A DNA stretch of 52,989 bases from an uncultured Actinomycetes bacterium (GCA_903873185.1 CAIQNN010000032.1:1-52989); one strand, 5' to 3'. Shown: positions 1 through 10,853, counted from the first letter of the stretch. The notes: generated from the letters alone by a model not told the origin. Made by a program: numbers and translations.

Positions 1-189
1 AGTTATCCATTAGGTGAACTCACTCATAACTACCGATTGCCCGGCCAGTATCAAATATCGCTTGCGATCTCTTGGGCTGGGAGTTGGAGCGCTCAAGGTT
101 CAAATTATCCCGTGATCGGCGATGCGATTGTTCAACACTTATCGAGCAGCATCCAAGTACTGCCGGCACCAACTTATTACAATCAGTAG
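1..189 (+). CDS. C-terminal fragment of an unidentified secreted or surface protein
   Basis: An open frame runs from base 1 to a TAG stop at 187-189 and gives 62 residues; the start lies upstream of the window. The fragment is rich in Tyr, Ser, Gln and Trp (for example LPGQYQISLAISWAGSWS) and ends in PAPTYYNQ. Alternating hydrophobic and polar residues around YQISLAISWAG suggest the last beta strands of an Ig-like or PKD-like extracellular domain. No catalytic motif is visible and I do not recognise the family. That it is a real coding end rests on its uninterrupted frame, its composition and the 73-base gap before the next gene. Confidence 0.55.
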   Translation, partial: SYPLGELTHNYRLPGQYQISLAISWAGSWSAQGSNYPVIGDAIVQHLSSSIQVLPAPTYYNQ

Positions 190-262
190 CCACAGGCTGA
201 TTCAATCCACAGAATTTATCTTCGCGTGGTTGCCCATCTTCTAAAGTCGCAACGCTTCTGGC

Positions 263-1255
263 ATGACTACTTTAACTTCACCTCATGATTTGTTATCAGC
301 AGTTCCATTTCTTATCGGCTACCATCCGGAAAATTCTTTGGTAGTTATTGCACTTGCGGGTGAGAGTGTGGACATGGCGATGCGAGTCGACTTTCCGCTC
401 GACCCCGATCCCGAGCAGATTGATGCGCTCGCCAATCACTTGGTAAAAGATTCTTGCGATGCTGCCCTACTGGTTTCATATTTACCAGCTGGTGTGAGCG
501 GCGCTGATTATGTCGTCGCGCCACTTTCTGAAGCGCTGGAAATGAGAGGTATATCCATTCGGGAATCGCTAGAAATCAAAGGAGAGCGTTGGCGATCCTT
601 ACTTTGCCAAGATAAAGAATGTTGTCCCAAAGCGGGCAGCGCCATGCCAGATATCTCAAGTTCTCGAGTTGCCGCTGAACAAGTCGCAGCAGGGCGAAGG
701 TTGCCTTTTCGTGATTTAGATTCGCTCAAAGCGGCACTTGCCGAAGGCAAACCTGACCCGCAATTAAAGAAACTCTTAAAACAGGTGCCAGATTTGGATT
801 ATCAAGATAGTGAGCTCCGCCTGAAACAACGCGAAGCAGCAGTAGCGACGATTGAACTGCTGAAAGAGTTTGAGATTCAGGGGTACTCCGAAAATAAAGC
901 TTTGATCGCTCTGGTCTTGGCTCGGCTTGAAGATCTGCAAGTTCGGGATTACGCAATGGGGATTACTACGAGTGAAAATATTGAGGCGTTGGGAAATATG
1001 TGGTTCTCGCTGCTGCGCATCGCACCCAAGCAATATGTGGCACCAGTCGCCACGTTGTACGCGGCAATCTGCTATGAAAATGGCGACGGCACTTTGGCTC
1101 AGCGGGCGCTAGATCGAGCCTTTGAGGCCGATTTAGCTTATCCGCTGGCAAAATTGCTACGCCGAGTCTTTGCCGCAGGTTGGCCGCCAGAGAGTTTCGC
1201 CCAAATGCGATCTGAACTCCACCCAAAGATCTGCGCTAGCCTCTTTGGCGAGTAA
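263..1255 (+). CDS. DUF4192 domain-containing protein
   Basis: A 330-residue soluble protein starting MTTLTSPHDLLSAVPFLIGY. The opening 'LLSAVPFLIGYHPENSLVVIAL' pattern (residues 8-29) is the signature of the actinobacterial DUF4192 family, whose function is unknown. There is no signal peptide or membrane segment. The middle (about 100-200) is charged and has several Cys (CQDKECCPKAG), and the C-terminal half is helical and repeat-like. It starts with ATG without a convincing Shine-Dalgarno sequence. It lies 9 bp upstream of alanine dehydrogenase on the same strand, so the two may be cotranscribed. No biochemical role can be inferred from the sequence. Confidence 0.85.
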   Translation: MTTLTSPHDLLSAVPFLIGYHPENSLVVIALAGESVDMAMRVDFPLDPDPEQIDALANHLVKDSCDAALLVSYLPAGVSGADYVVAPLSEALEMRGISIRESLEIKGERWRSLLCQDKECCPKAGSAMPDISSSRVAAEQVAAGRRLPFRDLDSLKAALAEGKPDPQLKKLLKQVPDLDYQDSELRLKQREAAVATIELLKEFEIQGYSENKALIALVLARLEDLQVRDYAMGITTSENIEALGNMWFSLLRIAPKQYVAPVATLYAAICYENGDGTLAQRALDRAFEADLAYPLAKLLRRVFAAGWPPESFAQMRSELHPKICASLFGE

Positions 1256-1264
1256 CATCGGCTT

Positions 1265-2347
1265 ATGATTATTGGCGTCCCAAAAGAGATTAAAAACAAT
1301 GAATTCCGTGTCTCAGCAACTCCTTCAGGGGTCCACGCTTTTGTTACACGTGGTCATACCGTATTAATTGAAACCGGCGCCGGGGTGGGTTCGGCGATCA
1401 CCGATTCCGAATTTGAAAAAGCGGGAGCGACCATAATCGCAACAGCTGACGAGGTCTGGCAGCGCGCGGATTTAATTATAAAAGTGAAGGAGCCGATCGC
1501 AGCTGAATATCACCGCATGCGAAAAGGACAAATACTTTTTACCTATCTACATTTAGCCGCTTCCCGAGAGTGCACGGATGCCATTATCAAGAGCGGAATT
1601 ACAGCAATCGCTTACGAGACCGTAGAAATAAATCGCTACCTCCCGCTGCTTGCACCTATGAGCGAAGTTGCCGGTCGAATGTCGATTCAAGTTGGTGCTG
1701 CAACGTTGCAGAAGAACGCGGGCGGCCGGGGAGTTTTGCTTGGCGGCGTGCCGGGTGTTAAACCAGCAAAGGTTGTTGTACTTGGTGGCGGTGTCGTTGG
1801 TGTAGCAGCGGCGACGATCGCTCACGGCATGCGAGCTGATGTGACTATTTTAGATTTGAATCTTGCTCGCCTCGGCGAGATCGATGCCCTCTTCGCCGGC
1901 CAGGTAACGACCCTCGCCTCATCTGCCTATGAAATTGAAAGCCAACTTTTATCAGCCGATCTTGTTATTGGAGCGGTACTAGTTCCAGGTGCGAAGGCAC
2001 CGAAATTGGTAACCGATGCTTTGGTTGCTCAGATGAAACCAGGGAGTGTCTTAGTAGATGTCGCGATCGATCAGGGCGGCTGCTTTGAAGGCTCTCGCGC
2101 CACGACTCATACCGATCCCACCTTCGCAGTTCACAATTCGCTCTACTACTGCGTGGCCAATATGCCAGGTGCGGTTCCGGCGACATCAACTTACGCCTTG
2201 GCAAATGCCACCATCCGCTACGCCTTGGCGCTGGCCGATAATGGCTGGGAGCAGGCCTTGGCGCTTGATCCAGCCCTTGGAGCTGGGCTAAATGTTCACG
2301 AGGGCAAGATTTACTACGAGGCAGTGGCTACCGCACACGGGCTATAA
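1265..2347 (+). CDS. ald: Alanine dehydrogenase
   Basis: NAD-dependent L-alanine dehydrogenase: alanine + NAD+ + water to pyruvate + ammonium + NADH, in the cytoplasm. The 360-residue length matches the family. The N-terminus is the typical [13 protein letters not shown]. Lys75 in KVKEP and His96 in YLHLAAS match the pyruvate-binding Lys and catalytic His. The Rossmann glycine motif GGGVVG lies at 174-179, and Asp269 in DVAIDQGG matches the conserved active-site Asp. It follows the DUF4192 gene by 9 bp and precedes glutamine synthetase, so this is a small nitrogen-handling neighbourhood. The start ATG has only a weak upstream purine run. It is distinguished from the NAD(P) transhydrogenase alpha subunit by its length and conserved His96. 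Confidence 0.95.
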   Translation: MIIGVPKEIKNNEFRVSATPSGVHAFVTRGHTVLIETGAGVGSAITDSEFEKAGATIIATADEVWQRADLIIKVKEPIAAEYHRMRKGQILFTYLHLAASRECTDAIIKSGITAIAYETVEINRYLPLLAPMSEVAGRMSIQVGAATLQKNAGGRGVLLGGVPGVKPAKVVVLGGGVVGVAAATIAHGMRADVTILDLNLARLGEIDALFAGQVTTLASSAYEIESQLLSADLVIGAVLVPGAKAPKLVTDALVAQMKPGSVLVDVAIDQGGCFEGSRATTHTDPTFAVHNSLYYCVANMPGAVPATSTYALANATIRYALALADNGWEQALALDPALGAGLNVHEGKIYYEAVATAHGL

Positions 2348-2394
2348 CTCGCCTGGTTAACATATCCGTAACGCAGGATTGGCAGGATGAGGCC

Positions 2395-3699
2395 ATGAGC
2401 GACGAGATTTCACGCCAGGAAGAGTTCGTTCTTCGCACCCTCGAAGAGCGCAATATTCGATTTGTTCGACTTTGGTTTACCGATGTCTTGGGATTCTTGA
2501 AATCCGTAGCTATCGCCCCGGCCGAACTTGAAGGCGCTTTTGAAGAGGGAATTGGATTTGATGGTTCCGCTATCGAAGGCTTTGCTCGCGTAACTGAATC
2601 TGACATGTTGGCCAAGCCCGATGCATCCTCATTCGCAGTTTTGCCGTGGCGAACCGAAGCTCCAGGGGCAGCGCGAATGTTCTGCGATATTGCAATGCCA
2701 GATGGCACGCCGTCAGCGGCTGATCCGCGGAATGTTTTGAAGCGAACTTTGAACAAGGCAGCGGAGATGGGCTACACCTGTTACACCCATCCGGAACTAG
2801 AATTTTTTCTCTTCCAGGGAAATACCCCAGCAGGGCAACCACCAGTTCCCGTCGACTTTGGTGGTTATTTCGATCAGACCCCAGCCGCGGTCGGCCACGA
2901 TTTTCGTCGCCAAGCAATCACTATGTTAGAAGCGATGGGCGTATCAGTTGAATTCAGCCATCACGAAGCGGCGCCTGGCCAGCAAGAGATCGACCTTCGT
3001 TACGCCGATGCTCTGAGCACCGCCGACAACATCATGACCTTTCGCCATGTTGTGAAAGAAGTTGCACTGGATCAAGGCTTCTTAGCTTCGTTTATGCCAA
3101 AGCCATTTACTGATCATCCTGGCTCCGGAATGCACACCCACATCTCGCTCTTTGAAGGCGAAGAGAACGCCTTTTACGAAGCAGGCGCACCTCATCAACT
3201 TTCGATAACGGGACGAGCATTTATCGCCGGAATTCTTAAGCACGCCCGCGAATTCACCTTAATTACAAATCAATGGGTTAATTCCTACAAGCGCTTAGCT
3301 GGTGGCGATGAAGCTCCGGCCGCCGTTACTTGGGGAGCCAACAATCGCGCCGCCTTAGTTCGAATTCCGGCCTATAAGCCAAAGAAAGAGAATTCAACTC
3401 GGGTGGAAGTGCGCTCGCCAGATTCTGGCTGTAACCCTTATTTAGCCTTTGCTGTGATCATCGCCGCTGGTCTAAAGGGGGTCGAAGCGGGTTACGAATT
3501 GACTGACTCGGAGAACCCGCAATTGCTTCCTTCCAGCTTGGATGAGGCAATTACCGCTATGGAGGGCTCAGAATTGGTCCGCCAAACCTTAGGCGAGGAT
3601 GTCTTTGAGTATGTCCTTCGCAATAAGCGAGCTGAATGGAATGACTATCGCCGTCAGGTGAGCGCCTACGAGCTTTCGCGTTATTTGCCCGTTCTCTGA
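2395..3699 (+). CDS. glnA: Type I glutamine synthetase, GlnA2-like
   Basis: ATP-dependent ligation of ammonia to glutamate, or to a related gamma-glutamyl acceptor. The protein has 434 residues with the full set of GS-I motifs: GFDGSAI (54-60), HPELEFF with metal-binding Glu134 and Glu136, EAAPGQQEI (191-199), GSGMHTHIS with His247 and His249, NNRAALVRIP near 316 and RVEVRSPD near 336. The N-terminus, FVLRTLEERNIRFVRLWFTD, is that of mycobacterial GlnA2. The NLYDLP adenylylation segment is missing: the region after EAGYEL reads straight into NPQLLPSSLDEA. Control by tyrosine adenylylation is therefore unlikely. In Streptomyces a GlnA2 paralogue acts on polyamines, so the substrate is not certain. 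An AGGATGAGG ribosome site precedes the ATG. Confidence 0.93.
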   Translation: MSDEISRQEEFVLRTLEERNIRFVRLWFTDVLGFLKSVAIAPAELEGAFEEGIGFDGSAIEGFARVTESDMLAKPDASSFAVLPWRTEAPGAARMFCDIAMPDGTPSAADPRNVLKRTLNKAAEMGYTCYTHPELEFFLFQGNTPAGQPPVPVDFGGYFDQTPAAVGHDFRRQAITMLEAMGVSVEFSHHEAAPGQQEIDLRYADALSTADNIMTFRHVVKEVALDQGFLASFMPKPFTDHPGSGMHTHISLFEGEENAFYEAGAPHQLSITGRAFIAGILKHAREFTLITNQWVNSYKRLAGGDEAPAAVTWGANNRAALVRIPAYKPKKENSTRVEVRSPDSGCNPYLAFAVIIAAGLKGVEAGYELTDSENPQLLPSSLDEAITAMEGSELVRQTLGEDVFEYVLRNKRAEWNDYRRQVSAYELSRYLPVL

Positions 3700-3714
3700 T
3701 CCAGGGGCTACCCT
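3685..3714 (+). promoter_or_regulatory. Putative promoter of the leuA leader
   Basis: TTGCCC (3685-3690), an 18 bp spacer and TACCCT (3709-3714) fit a sigma-A-like promoter overlapping the end of glnA. The -10 box ends 6 bases before the GTG of the leader peptide at 3721, so transcription would begin at or next to that codon. The same 6-7 base spacing is seen at several other leaderless starts in this window. Confidence 0.5.
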
Positions 3715-3718
3715 TTCG

Positions 3719-5582
<1,864 letters not shown>

Positions 5583-5636
5583 TTTCCAACCTTCAATATC
5601 AAGCAAATCTGCGCCTCGTTCGTTACCGTTTAAGCC

Positions 5637-6368
5637 GTGGCCCTTTATCGTGATCAAGCGATCGTCCTGCGCACCCAGAAATTGGGCGAGGCCGATCGCA
5701 TCATCACACTTTTTACCAGGGATCACGGCCGACTTCGCGCCGTGGCCAAGGGAGTTCGTCGCACCAAGTCTCGTTTTGGTGCTCGACTAGAACCAACTAG
5801 CTATGTGGACCTGCAGCTTTACACCGGCAAAACCTTCGACATTGTTACTCAAGCAGAGAGCATCGAAAATTTCGGCGACTCACTTTCAAACGACTATCAA
5901 AACTGGACGATTGCATCTGCAATTCTGGAAGCAGCGGAAAGATTTACAGCTCAAGAACATGAGCCAGCGTTGCAACAATATTTATTAGTAGTGGGTGCGT
6001 TAAAAGCGCTAGCCCACAACACCTATGACTCGTCGTTAATCTTGGATGCTTACTTACTGCGCTCGTTATCGGTTGCCGGTTACGCCCCTTCATTGACCAA
6101 CTGTTCACGGTGCGACAAACCTGGACCACATAAATATTTTTCCTTGGTTGGCGGCGGATCAGTATGCGTAGATTGCAAACCTTCAGCTGCCGCCACTCCG
6201 CTGGTGGAGACGCTCCAACTAATGTCAGACCTACAAACGGGGGACTGGGAGGGCGCGATTCAAAGTGAACTTCGCAATCGACGTGAGGCTTCTGGCTTGA
6301 TTGCGGCCTACCTGCAGTGGCATCTTGAGCGTGGTTTACGAAGTCTGCCGTTAGTTGAGAGAATTTAA
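5637..6368 (+). CDS. recO: DNA repair protein RecO
   Basis: Recombination mediator that helps load RecA on SSB-coated gaps in the RecFOR pathway. It has 243 residues with an N-terminal OB-fold ([18 protein letters not shown], then [16 protein letters not shown]) and a C-terminal zinc site formed by Cys156, Cys159, Cys177 and Cys180 (NCSRCD and CVDC). The start is GTG at 5637; no strong ribosome site is seen, but the OB-fold begins straight after it. It lies 54 bp downstream of leuA and 1 bp before uppS. The recO-uppS pairing is common in Actinobacteria, which supports both calls. Confidence 0.93.
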   Translation: MALYRDQAIVLRTQKLGEADRIITLFTRDHGRLRAVAKGVRRTKSRFGARLEPTSYVDLQLYTGKTFDIVTQAESIENFGDSLSNDYQNWTIASAILEAAERFTAQEHEPALQQYLLVVGALKALAHNTYDSSLILDAYLLRSLSVAGYAPSLTNCSRCDKPGPHKYFSLVGGGSVCVDCKPSAAATPLVETLQLMSDLQTGDWEGAIQSELRNRREASGLIAAYLQWHLERGLRSLPLVERI

Positions 6369-6369
6369 C

Positions 6370-7134
6370 GTGGCCAAAAAAGTCATTGCCCCAACCGCCC
6401 ATCCTTCTGGCGCCACGCCGCCAAAATTGCCAGCTGCAGCGATACCGGCACATGTAGCTGTTGTGATGGATGGCAACGGTCGATGGGCTAAAGCTCGAGG
6501 CTTACCAAGAACCGCTGGTCATGAAGCCGGCGAAGCTTCGTTATTAGATCTCGTTCATGGCGCGATTGAGATCGGAGTTAAAGAGATTAGCGCCTACGCG
6601 TTTTCTACCGAGAACTGGCGTCGCTCACCCGAAGAAGTGAAGTTCCTAATGGGATTCAACCGCGATGTGATTAGGCGTCGTCGCGACGAGATGAATGATC
6701 TTGGGGTAAAGATTCAATGGGTTGGCAGAGCCCAGAAACTTTGGAGTTCGGTAATTAAAGAGTTGGAAATTGCGCAAGAAATGACAAAATCCAACAAAGT
6801 CCTCACGTTAAATATGTGCGTGAACTATGGCGGTCGCGCCGAGATTGTCGATGCAGTTCGAGAAATTTCAGTTGAGGTCAGCAAGCGAAAAATCAAGCCA
6901 GAACAGGTGACGGAAAAGCTCTTAGCAGCGCACCTCTACAGTCCAAAGATGCGCGATGTCGATCTATTTCTGCGTTCCTCTGGCGAGCAGCGAACCAGTA
7001 ACTTTCTGCCGTGGCAATCGGTTTATGCCGAGATGGTTTTTATGGATGTACTTTGGCCTGATGTAGATCGTCGGACACTTTGGAAAGCGATCGAAATTTA
7101 TGCCGAACGCGAACGTCGGTTTGGTAAGGCTTAA
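6370..7134 (+). CDS. uppS: Isoprenyl transferase (undecaprenyl / polyprenyl diphosphate synthase)
   Basis: Cis-prenyltransferase that extends an allylic diphosphate with isopentenyl diphosphate to make the polyprenyl carrier lipid for wall synthesis. The catalytic motif [12 protein letters not shown] is near residue 33, with Asp34 as the Mg-binding residue, followed by a conserved FSTENWRR segment. The C-terminal [16 protein letters not shown] matches the family's RxGGExRLSNFLLWQ. I chose GTG at 6370, one base after the recO stop, with GAGAG upstream. A TTG five codons earlier is possible but would lie inside recO. The resulting 254 residues fit the family. The chain length of the product cannot be read from the sequence. 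Confidence 0.93.
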   Translation: MAKKVIAPTAHPSGATPPKLPAAAIPAHVAVVMDGNGRWAKARGLPRTAGHEAGEASLLDLVHGAIEIGVKEISAYAFSTENWRRSPEEVKFLMGFNRDVIRRRRDEMNDLGVKIQWVGRAQKLWSSVIKELEIAQEMTKSNKVLTLNMCVNYGGRAEIVDAVREISVEVSKRKIKPEQVTEKLLAAHLYSPKMRDVDLFLRSSGEQRTSNFLPWQSVYAEMVFMDVLWPDVDRRTLWKAIEIYAERERRFGKA

Positions 7135-7145
7135 GAATTGGGCAA

Positions 7146-8075
7146 TCAGCGCAGCAGGTAGAAAGCTTCAAGATCTTTCGCCGTCTTTTCTAGGAAATCT
7201 GCGGCGTAATGCAATGGGTCCCAGGATGCAAAGAGTGTGATGGCAAGTTCTTCGGAATTGGCCTGCTTTCTGATGGGAATTGGAATTAGACCATAACGGG
7301 GATCATCAGAACTTACACAAATCGCTTTATGAGCGGCGGCAAGTGCTTGCGAGGCGTGCGTCGATTGAGTTTCAAAAGCGATATCGCTGGACAAACCCGC
7401 TTGGGCGAAAGCGTCATCCATAATTCTGCGTACGTTGTGATTGTCATCGACGATGGCAATTGGATAACTGGAAATTTCCGCTAAGGAAACAAACTCATTT
7501 TTTGCCAAATCATGATTGCTGGGAACTTGCGCCCATATTGGTGCGGCACCAACGGTTCGAAAGCGCAGTCGAGCTGGAGGCGGGCTGGTACCAATCACAA
7601 TATCCGCCCGCCCCAGTTCCAATTCTTTATAGACCGCGTTCGGAAGACACTCTCTAATATTCGTAAGAAGACCAGCGGTTCCTGCTGCAGCGATGAATGG
7701 TGCAATTACATCGGCAACAGTTGTCGGTGGTCCGGCAATTGTGAATCGCAAACTGGTCGATGAAGTTAATGACTTCACTTTTATTTCAGCCTGGCTGGCG
7801 CGATTTAGTAAGTCTCGGGCGATTGGCACGAAAGCCACGCCGGCTGCGGTGGGGGTTAGACGCAAGCCATGATCAAATAGCGAAACCCCGAGTTGGCGTT
7901 CAAAGCGTTGTAATTGACGGGATAGGGAGGGCTGGCCAACATGAAGATCTTTTGCCGCAGCTGAGATCGAACCAAGCTCATAAATCTTCAAGAAGTAACC
8001 GACTAGGCGTAGATCCACATAGTTAGTATGCCCGATAGGCATACCAAAATGCACTACTTCTTCATAGACAGGCAT
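7146..8075 (-). CDS. LysR-family transcriptional regulator
   Basis: A 309-residue LysR protein. The winged HTH lies at about 20-80 (VGYFLKIYELGSISAAAKDL, then QPSLSRQLQRFERQLGVSLF) and a periplasmic-binding-like effector domain lies at about 108-300. It is divergent from a complete peptide-type ABC importer (8161-14576), and the usual LysR arrangement makes it the likely regulator of that operon. The start at 8075 is well supported: on the coding strand GGAGG lies 6 bases before the ATG. A second in-frame ATG eleven codons later lies in a repeat of the same GGTATGCC sequence. The effector is unknown. The gene ends 11 bp from the convergent uppS stop. Confidence 0.9.
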   Translation of the reverse strand: MPVYEEVVHFGMPIGHTNYVDLRLVGYFLKIYELGSISAAAKDLHVGQPSLSRQLQRFERQLGVSLFDHGLRLTPTAAGVAFVPIARDLLNRASQAEIKVKSLTSSTSLRFTIAGPPTTVADVIAPFIAAAGTAGLLTNIRECLPNAVYKELELGRADIVIGTSPPPARLRFRTVGAAPIWAQVPSNHDLAKNEFVSLAEISSYPIAIVDDNHNVRRIMDDAFAQAGLSSDIAFETQSTHASQALAAAHKAICVSSDDPRYGLIPIPIRKQANSEELAITLFASWDPLHYAADFLEKTAKDLEAFYLLR

Positions 8076-8077
8076 AC
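8026..8077. promoter_or_regulatory. LysR-type operator and repeated half-sites
   Basis: GTATGCC (8026-8032) and GGCATAC (8038-8044) form a perfect inverted repeat with 7 bp arms and a 5 bp spacer. It contains the T-N11-A pattern of LysR boxes. A further GGCATAC at 8071-8077 covers the start codon of the regulator. All three sites lie within or on the first codons of the LysR gene, so autorepression is likely. Activation of the divergent importer from about 80 bp away is possible. Confidence 0.55.
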
Positions 8078-8160
8078 CCCACCTCCATAAACTCGTGCCA
8101 ACGTAAGGCCCAAACTCCCATTGCGCCCTGCACCCTCGAACCAGTTAGGAAGGTTGTCGG

Positions 8161-9738
8161 ATGAGAACAATCGAAAATTTGAAGAGTTCCAAATCCAAAT
8201 TATTGGCAATTATTGCCAGCCTCGCTTTAGGTGCTACGGCACTTTTGGTTCCACAGGCTGCATCTGCTGCCACAGTATTAAAAGTTGCTACCTCTGCTGC
8301 AGTAACTACCTGGGATCCATTTCAGTCTTTCTCGACTGAGGCCTTTTATATGACAAATATTTACGAACCACTTCTTTGGAAGAACGCCGATGGGGATACC
8401 CCCGAGTATTCACCGGGGATTGCTTCTTCGTGGAGTTCATCTGCTGATGGAAAAACTTGGACCTTCAAGATTCGCTCAGGTGCAACTTTCCATGATGGCA
8501 CTGTTGTCGATGCGGCCGCAGTAAAGGCTAGTTTGGAACAGTCGAAAGCAAATGGTGGCGCCGGATTTATTTGGGATCCAGTAAAAACTTTTGCCGCACC
8601 TAGCGCAGATACGCTGGTGATGAATCTTTCCTACGCCGCCCCAATGGATCTAATCGCATCTTCGACTTACGGAGCATGGATCGTTAGTCCCAAGGCTTTG
8701 GCAGCTGTTCTAAAAGATGCTAAATACTTTGAGTCAGGCGTTGATGGCGGAACTGGCCCTTATGCAATTCAAAGCTATAAAGCGGGAAGTGAAGTTGTTC
8801 TCGCTACGTATGCAAAATATTGGGGAGCTAAACCTGCCTATGGAATCGTTGATACCCTCATAACTTCTGATGGAATCACAGCTCAGCAAATGATGACTTC
8901 AGGTCAAGTCGATTGGGCGACCAATATCCCATTAACCAGCATCCCTACTTTGAAAAAGAATTCGAAGTACTTGGTTAAGGTCTACAAGTCACCATTTAAC
9001 TATGTTGGCTATTTCAATACTTTGCGAGCTCCACTAAATAATCCTGCCGTTCGCAAGGCGTTGTCCATGGCGATCCCTTACGCAGATATCGTGAGTATTG
9101 GCGGACAAGGATTCGGTACCCAAGCTCGAGGTCCAGTACCAGCGGGTATCTACCCATATAGTTCGACCACACCTCAATACAAGAAGGCGTTAGCAACGGC
9201 AAAAACCTTATTGGCCCGAGCTGGAGTAAAGGATCTGCATATAAAGATCACATATGCGTCCGAGAACTCAGCGGAGGCTCGTTTTGTTCCGTTGATCCAA
9301 AGTTCCTTTGCTTCCATCGGAGTAACTGCTGATGTCCAGGCTATTCTCTTTAACCAACAGTGGTCCGCTGCGAAGAAGGATCCTGCCAATGCGCAAGACC
9401 TCTTTATCGTGAAGTACTGGCCTACTTATAGCGATGCTGGAGTAGACAATCTTTACTCGTTATTCCATAGCAGCGCCAAGCCATTCTTCAACTTGAGCTA
9501 CTGGAAGAATACGCAGTACGACTCACTAATTGATGATGCAATTGTCCTTAGTGGTTCCGATAAGGCTGGCGCACAAAAGCTTTACAGCCAGGCTATGCAG
9601 ATTCTGTACGATCAAGCGCCAGGCGTCTATCTGTATGACGAAGCCCAAGTCAGTGTTGTGCCAAAGAAACTTAGTATTCCTAAGTACAACATCAACTATC
9701 CGTTCTCGGCATTTTTTGCGGGGATCAAAGCTAATTAA
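8161..9738 (+). CDS. Extracellular solute-binding protein of a peptide-type ABC importer (SBP family 5)
   Basis: A 525-residue substrate-binding protein of the DppA/OppA class, which captures peptide-like ligands outside the membrane and hands them to the permeases. It has a Sec signal peptide: a basic start (about residues 1-13), a hydrophobic core (LLAIIASLALGATALLV) and a likely cut after ASA near residue 36. There is no lipobox Cys, unusual for a monoderm-type binding protein. Family features follow: TWDPFQS, ADGKTWTFKIRSGATFHDGT, GTGPYAI and the NPAVRKALSMAI segment. It is the first gene of the operon, with GGAAGG before the ATG. Ligand specificity cannot be predicted; the fused hydrolase at the end of the operon suggests an amide- or ester-bearing ligand. 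Confidence 0.92.
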   Translation: MRTIENLKSSKSKLLAIIASLALGATALLVPQAASAATVLKVATSAAVTTWDPFQSFSTEAFYMTNIYEPLLWKNADGDTPEYSPGIASSWSSSADGKTWTFKIRSGATFHDGTVVDAAAVKASLEQSKANGGAGFIWDPVKTFAAPSADTLVMNLSYAAPMDLIASSTYGAWIVSPKALAAVLKDAKYFESGVDGGTGPYAIQSYKAGSEVVLATYAKYWGAKPAYGIVDTLITSDGITAQQMMTSGQVDWATNIPLTSIPTLKKNSKYLVKVYKSPFNYVGYFNTLRAPLNNPAVRKALSMAIPYADIVSIGGQGFGTQARGPVPAGIYPYSSTTPQYKKALATAKTLLARAGVKDLHIKITYASENSAEARFVPLIQSSFASIGVTADVQAILFNQQWSAAKKDPANAQDLFIVKYWPTYSDAGVDNLYSLFHSSAKPFFNLSYWKNTQYDSLIDDAIVLSGSDKAGAQKLYSQAMQILYDQAPGVYLYDEAQVSVVPKKLSIPKYNINYPFSAFFAGIKAN

Positions 9739-9768
9739 CTTCTAGAGTTACACCCGAGTGGACAAGGT

Positions 9769-9811
9769 AGTTCAGCTGAACTGGTAATAAAAGCACTGGT
9801 TCAGCTGAACT
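9769..9811. repeat. Two identical palindromes between binding-protein and permease genes
   Basis: AGTTCAGCTGAACT (9769-9782) is a perfect 14 bp palindrome. GTTCAGCTGAAC (9799-9810, with a following T) repeats it 29 bp further on, centre to centre. Because each copy is palindromic, the two can also pair with each other into one long hairpin with a 16-base loop followed by TTT. This could be a paired operator, or an RNA processing or partial-termination element that keeps binding-protein message above permease message. Confidence 0.6.
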
Positions 9812-9839
9812 TTGTAACATTTAGCTTAGGAGATTCCTC

Positions 9840-10853
9840 TTGATTCGGTTGTTGTGGAAGCGGCTTACTTCGGCATCGCTGGTGCTGCTAGCAGCTAGTT
9901 TCTTCACCTTCATTTTGGCCCGCATTGTGCCCAGCGATCCGGCACTTGCCTACGTTGGCCCAAAATCAACGGCGGCAGACGAGGTCAGAATTCGAACGAT
10001 GTTGGGACTTGATCAACCAATACCAGTTCAATATTTTAAATATTTAAAGGACGTAATCTCCGGGAATTGGGGATATTCCTTGTCAACGAAACAACCAGTG
10101 CTTCATGAAATCGCAAACCGGTTGCCACCAACTATTGAATTGATTGCGGTTGCCGTCGGGTTTGCGATTATTTTCGGCCTAATCTTTGGAATGCTGGCTG
10201 CCAGATTTCCGCATTCTGTTGGTGCTGCGCTAATAAGAGTACTTTCGATAGCGGGAATTTCAGTTCCTGCATTCTGGCTCGGCTTGTTACTTCAGCTTCT
10301 CTTTGTGGGGCGTTTAGGTTGGTTTCCCGCAACCGGAGAATTTGATTTAGATATTAAATTTACCAATCCGATTCATCACATAACAGGGTTCCCATTATTC
10401 GATGCTGCGATAACGGGGAATTGGGTCGCAGTTACTAGCGGACTTCAACATATTGTTCTACCGGCGCTGACACTTGCGGCGTACAGCTTTGGCTTGATCG
10501 CAAGAATGTCCAGGGCAAATCTGCTTGAAGTTTTTTCGCAGGATTACATCAAGGTGGCCAGAGCTTATGGGGTGTCAGAACGGGTCGTTCTGTTTAAATT
10601 GGCGCTGAAGAACGCTATTCCACCCGTGATCACCGTGACCGGCTTATCAACTGCTTATTTGATAACCGGCACTTTCTTTGTCGAGCAAGTCTACAACTGG
10701 CCAGGAATCGGAGGCTTCGCCGCGAATGCTCTAATTAGCGTCGATTACCCGGCGATTATGGGGATCACTCTGCTGGGCGCTGCTGGATATTTAACGATCA
10801 ATTTTATAGTTGACCTAATTCTCACAAAAATCGATCCAAGGATCGAAGCCTGA
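9840..10853 (+). CDS. ABC importer permease, DppB/OppB type
   Basis: An integral membrane permease of 337 residues for the peptide-type importer. The N-terminal helix (RLTSASLVLLAASFFTFILA) is followed by the external loop typical of DppB (PSDPALAY, LGLDQPIPVQY, NWGYSL). The binding-protein-dependent transport domain follows, with the EAA coupling loop near residues 225-245 (SQDYIKVARAYGVSE). It starts with TTG at 9840 behind a TTAGGAG ribosome site. The stop overlaps the ATG of the next permease by one base, so the two are translationally coupled. The substrate is unknown. Confidence 0.92.
   Translation: MIRLLWKRLTSASLVLLAASFFTFILARIVPSDPALAYVGPKSTAADEVRIRTMLGLDQPIPVQYFKYLKDVISGNWGYSLSTKQPVLHEIANRLPPTIELIAVAVGFAIIFGLIFGMLAARFPHSVGAALIRVLSIAGISVPAFWLGLLLQLLFVGRLGWFPATGEFDLDIKFTNPIHHITGFPLFDAAITGNWVAVTSGLQHIVLPALTLAAYSFGLIARMSRANLLEVFSQDYIKVARAYGVSERVVLFKLALKNAIPPVITVTGLSTAYLITGTFFVEQVYNWPGIGGFAANALISVDYPAIMGITLLGAAGYLTINFIVDLILTKIDPRIEA

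Noticed and set aside
2328-2756. A 142-codon minus-strand frame opposite glnA
   Set aside because: It lies wholly antisense to a strongly conserved gene and shows the Ser/Arg bias of a shadow frame.
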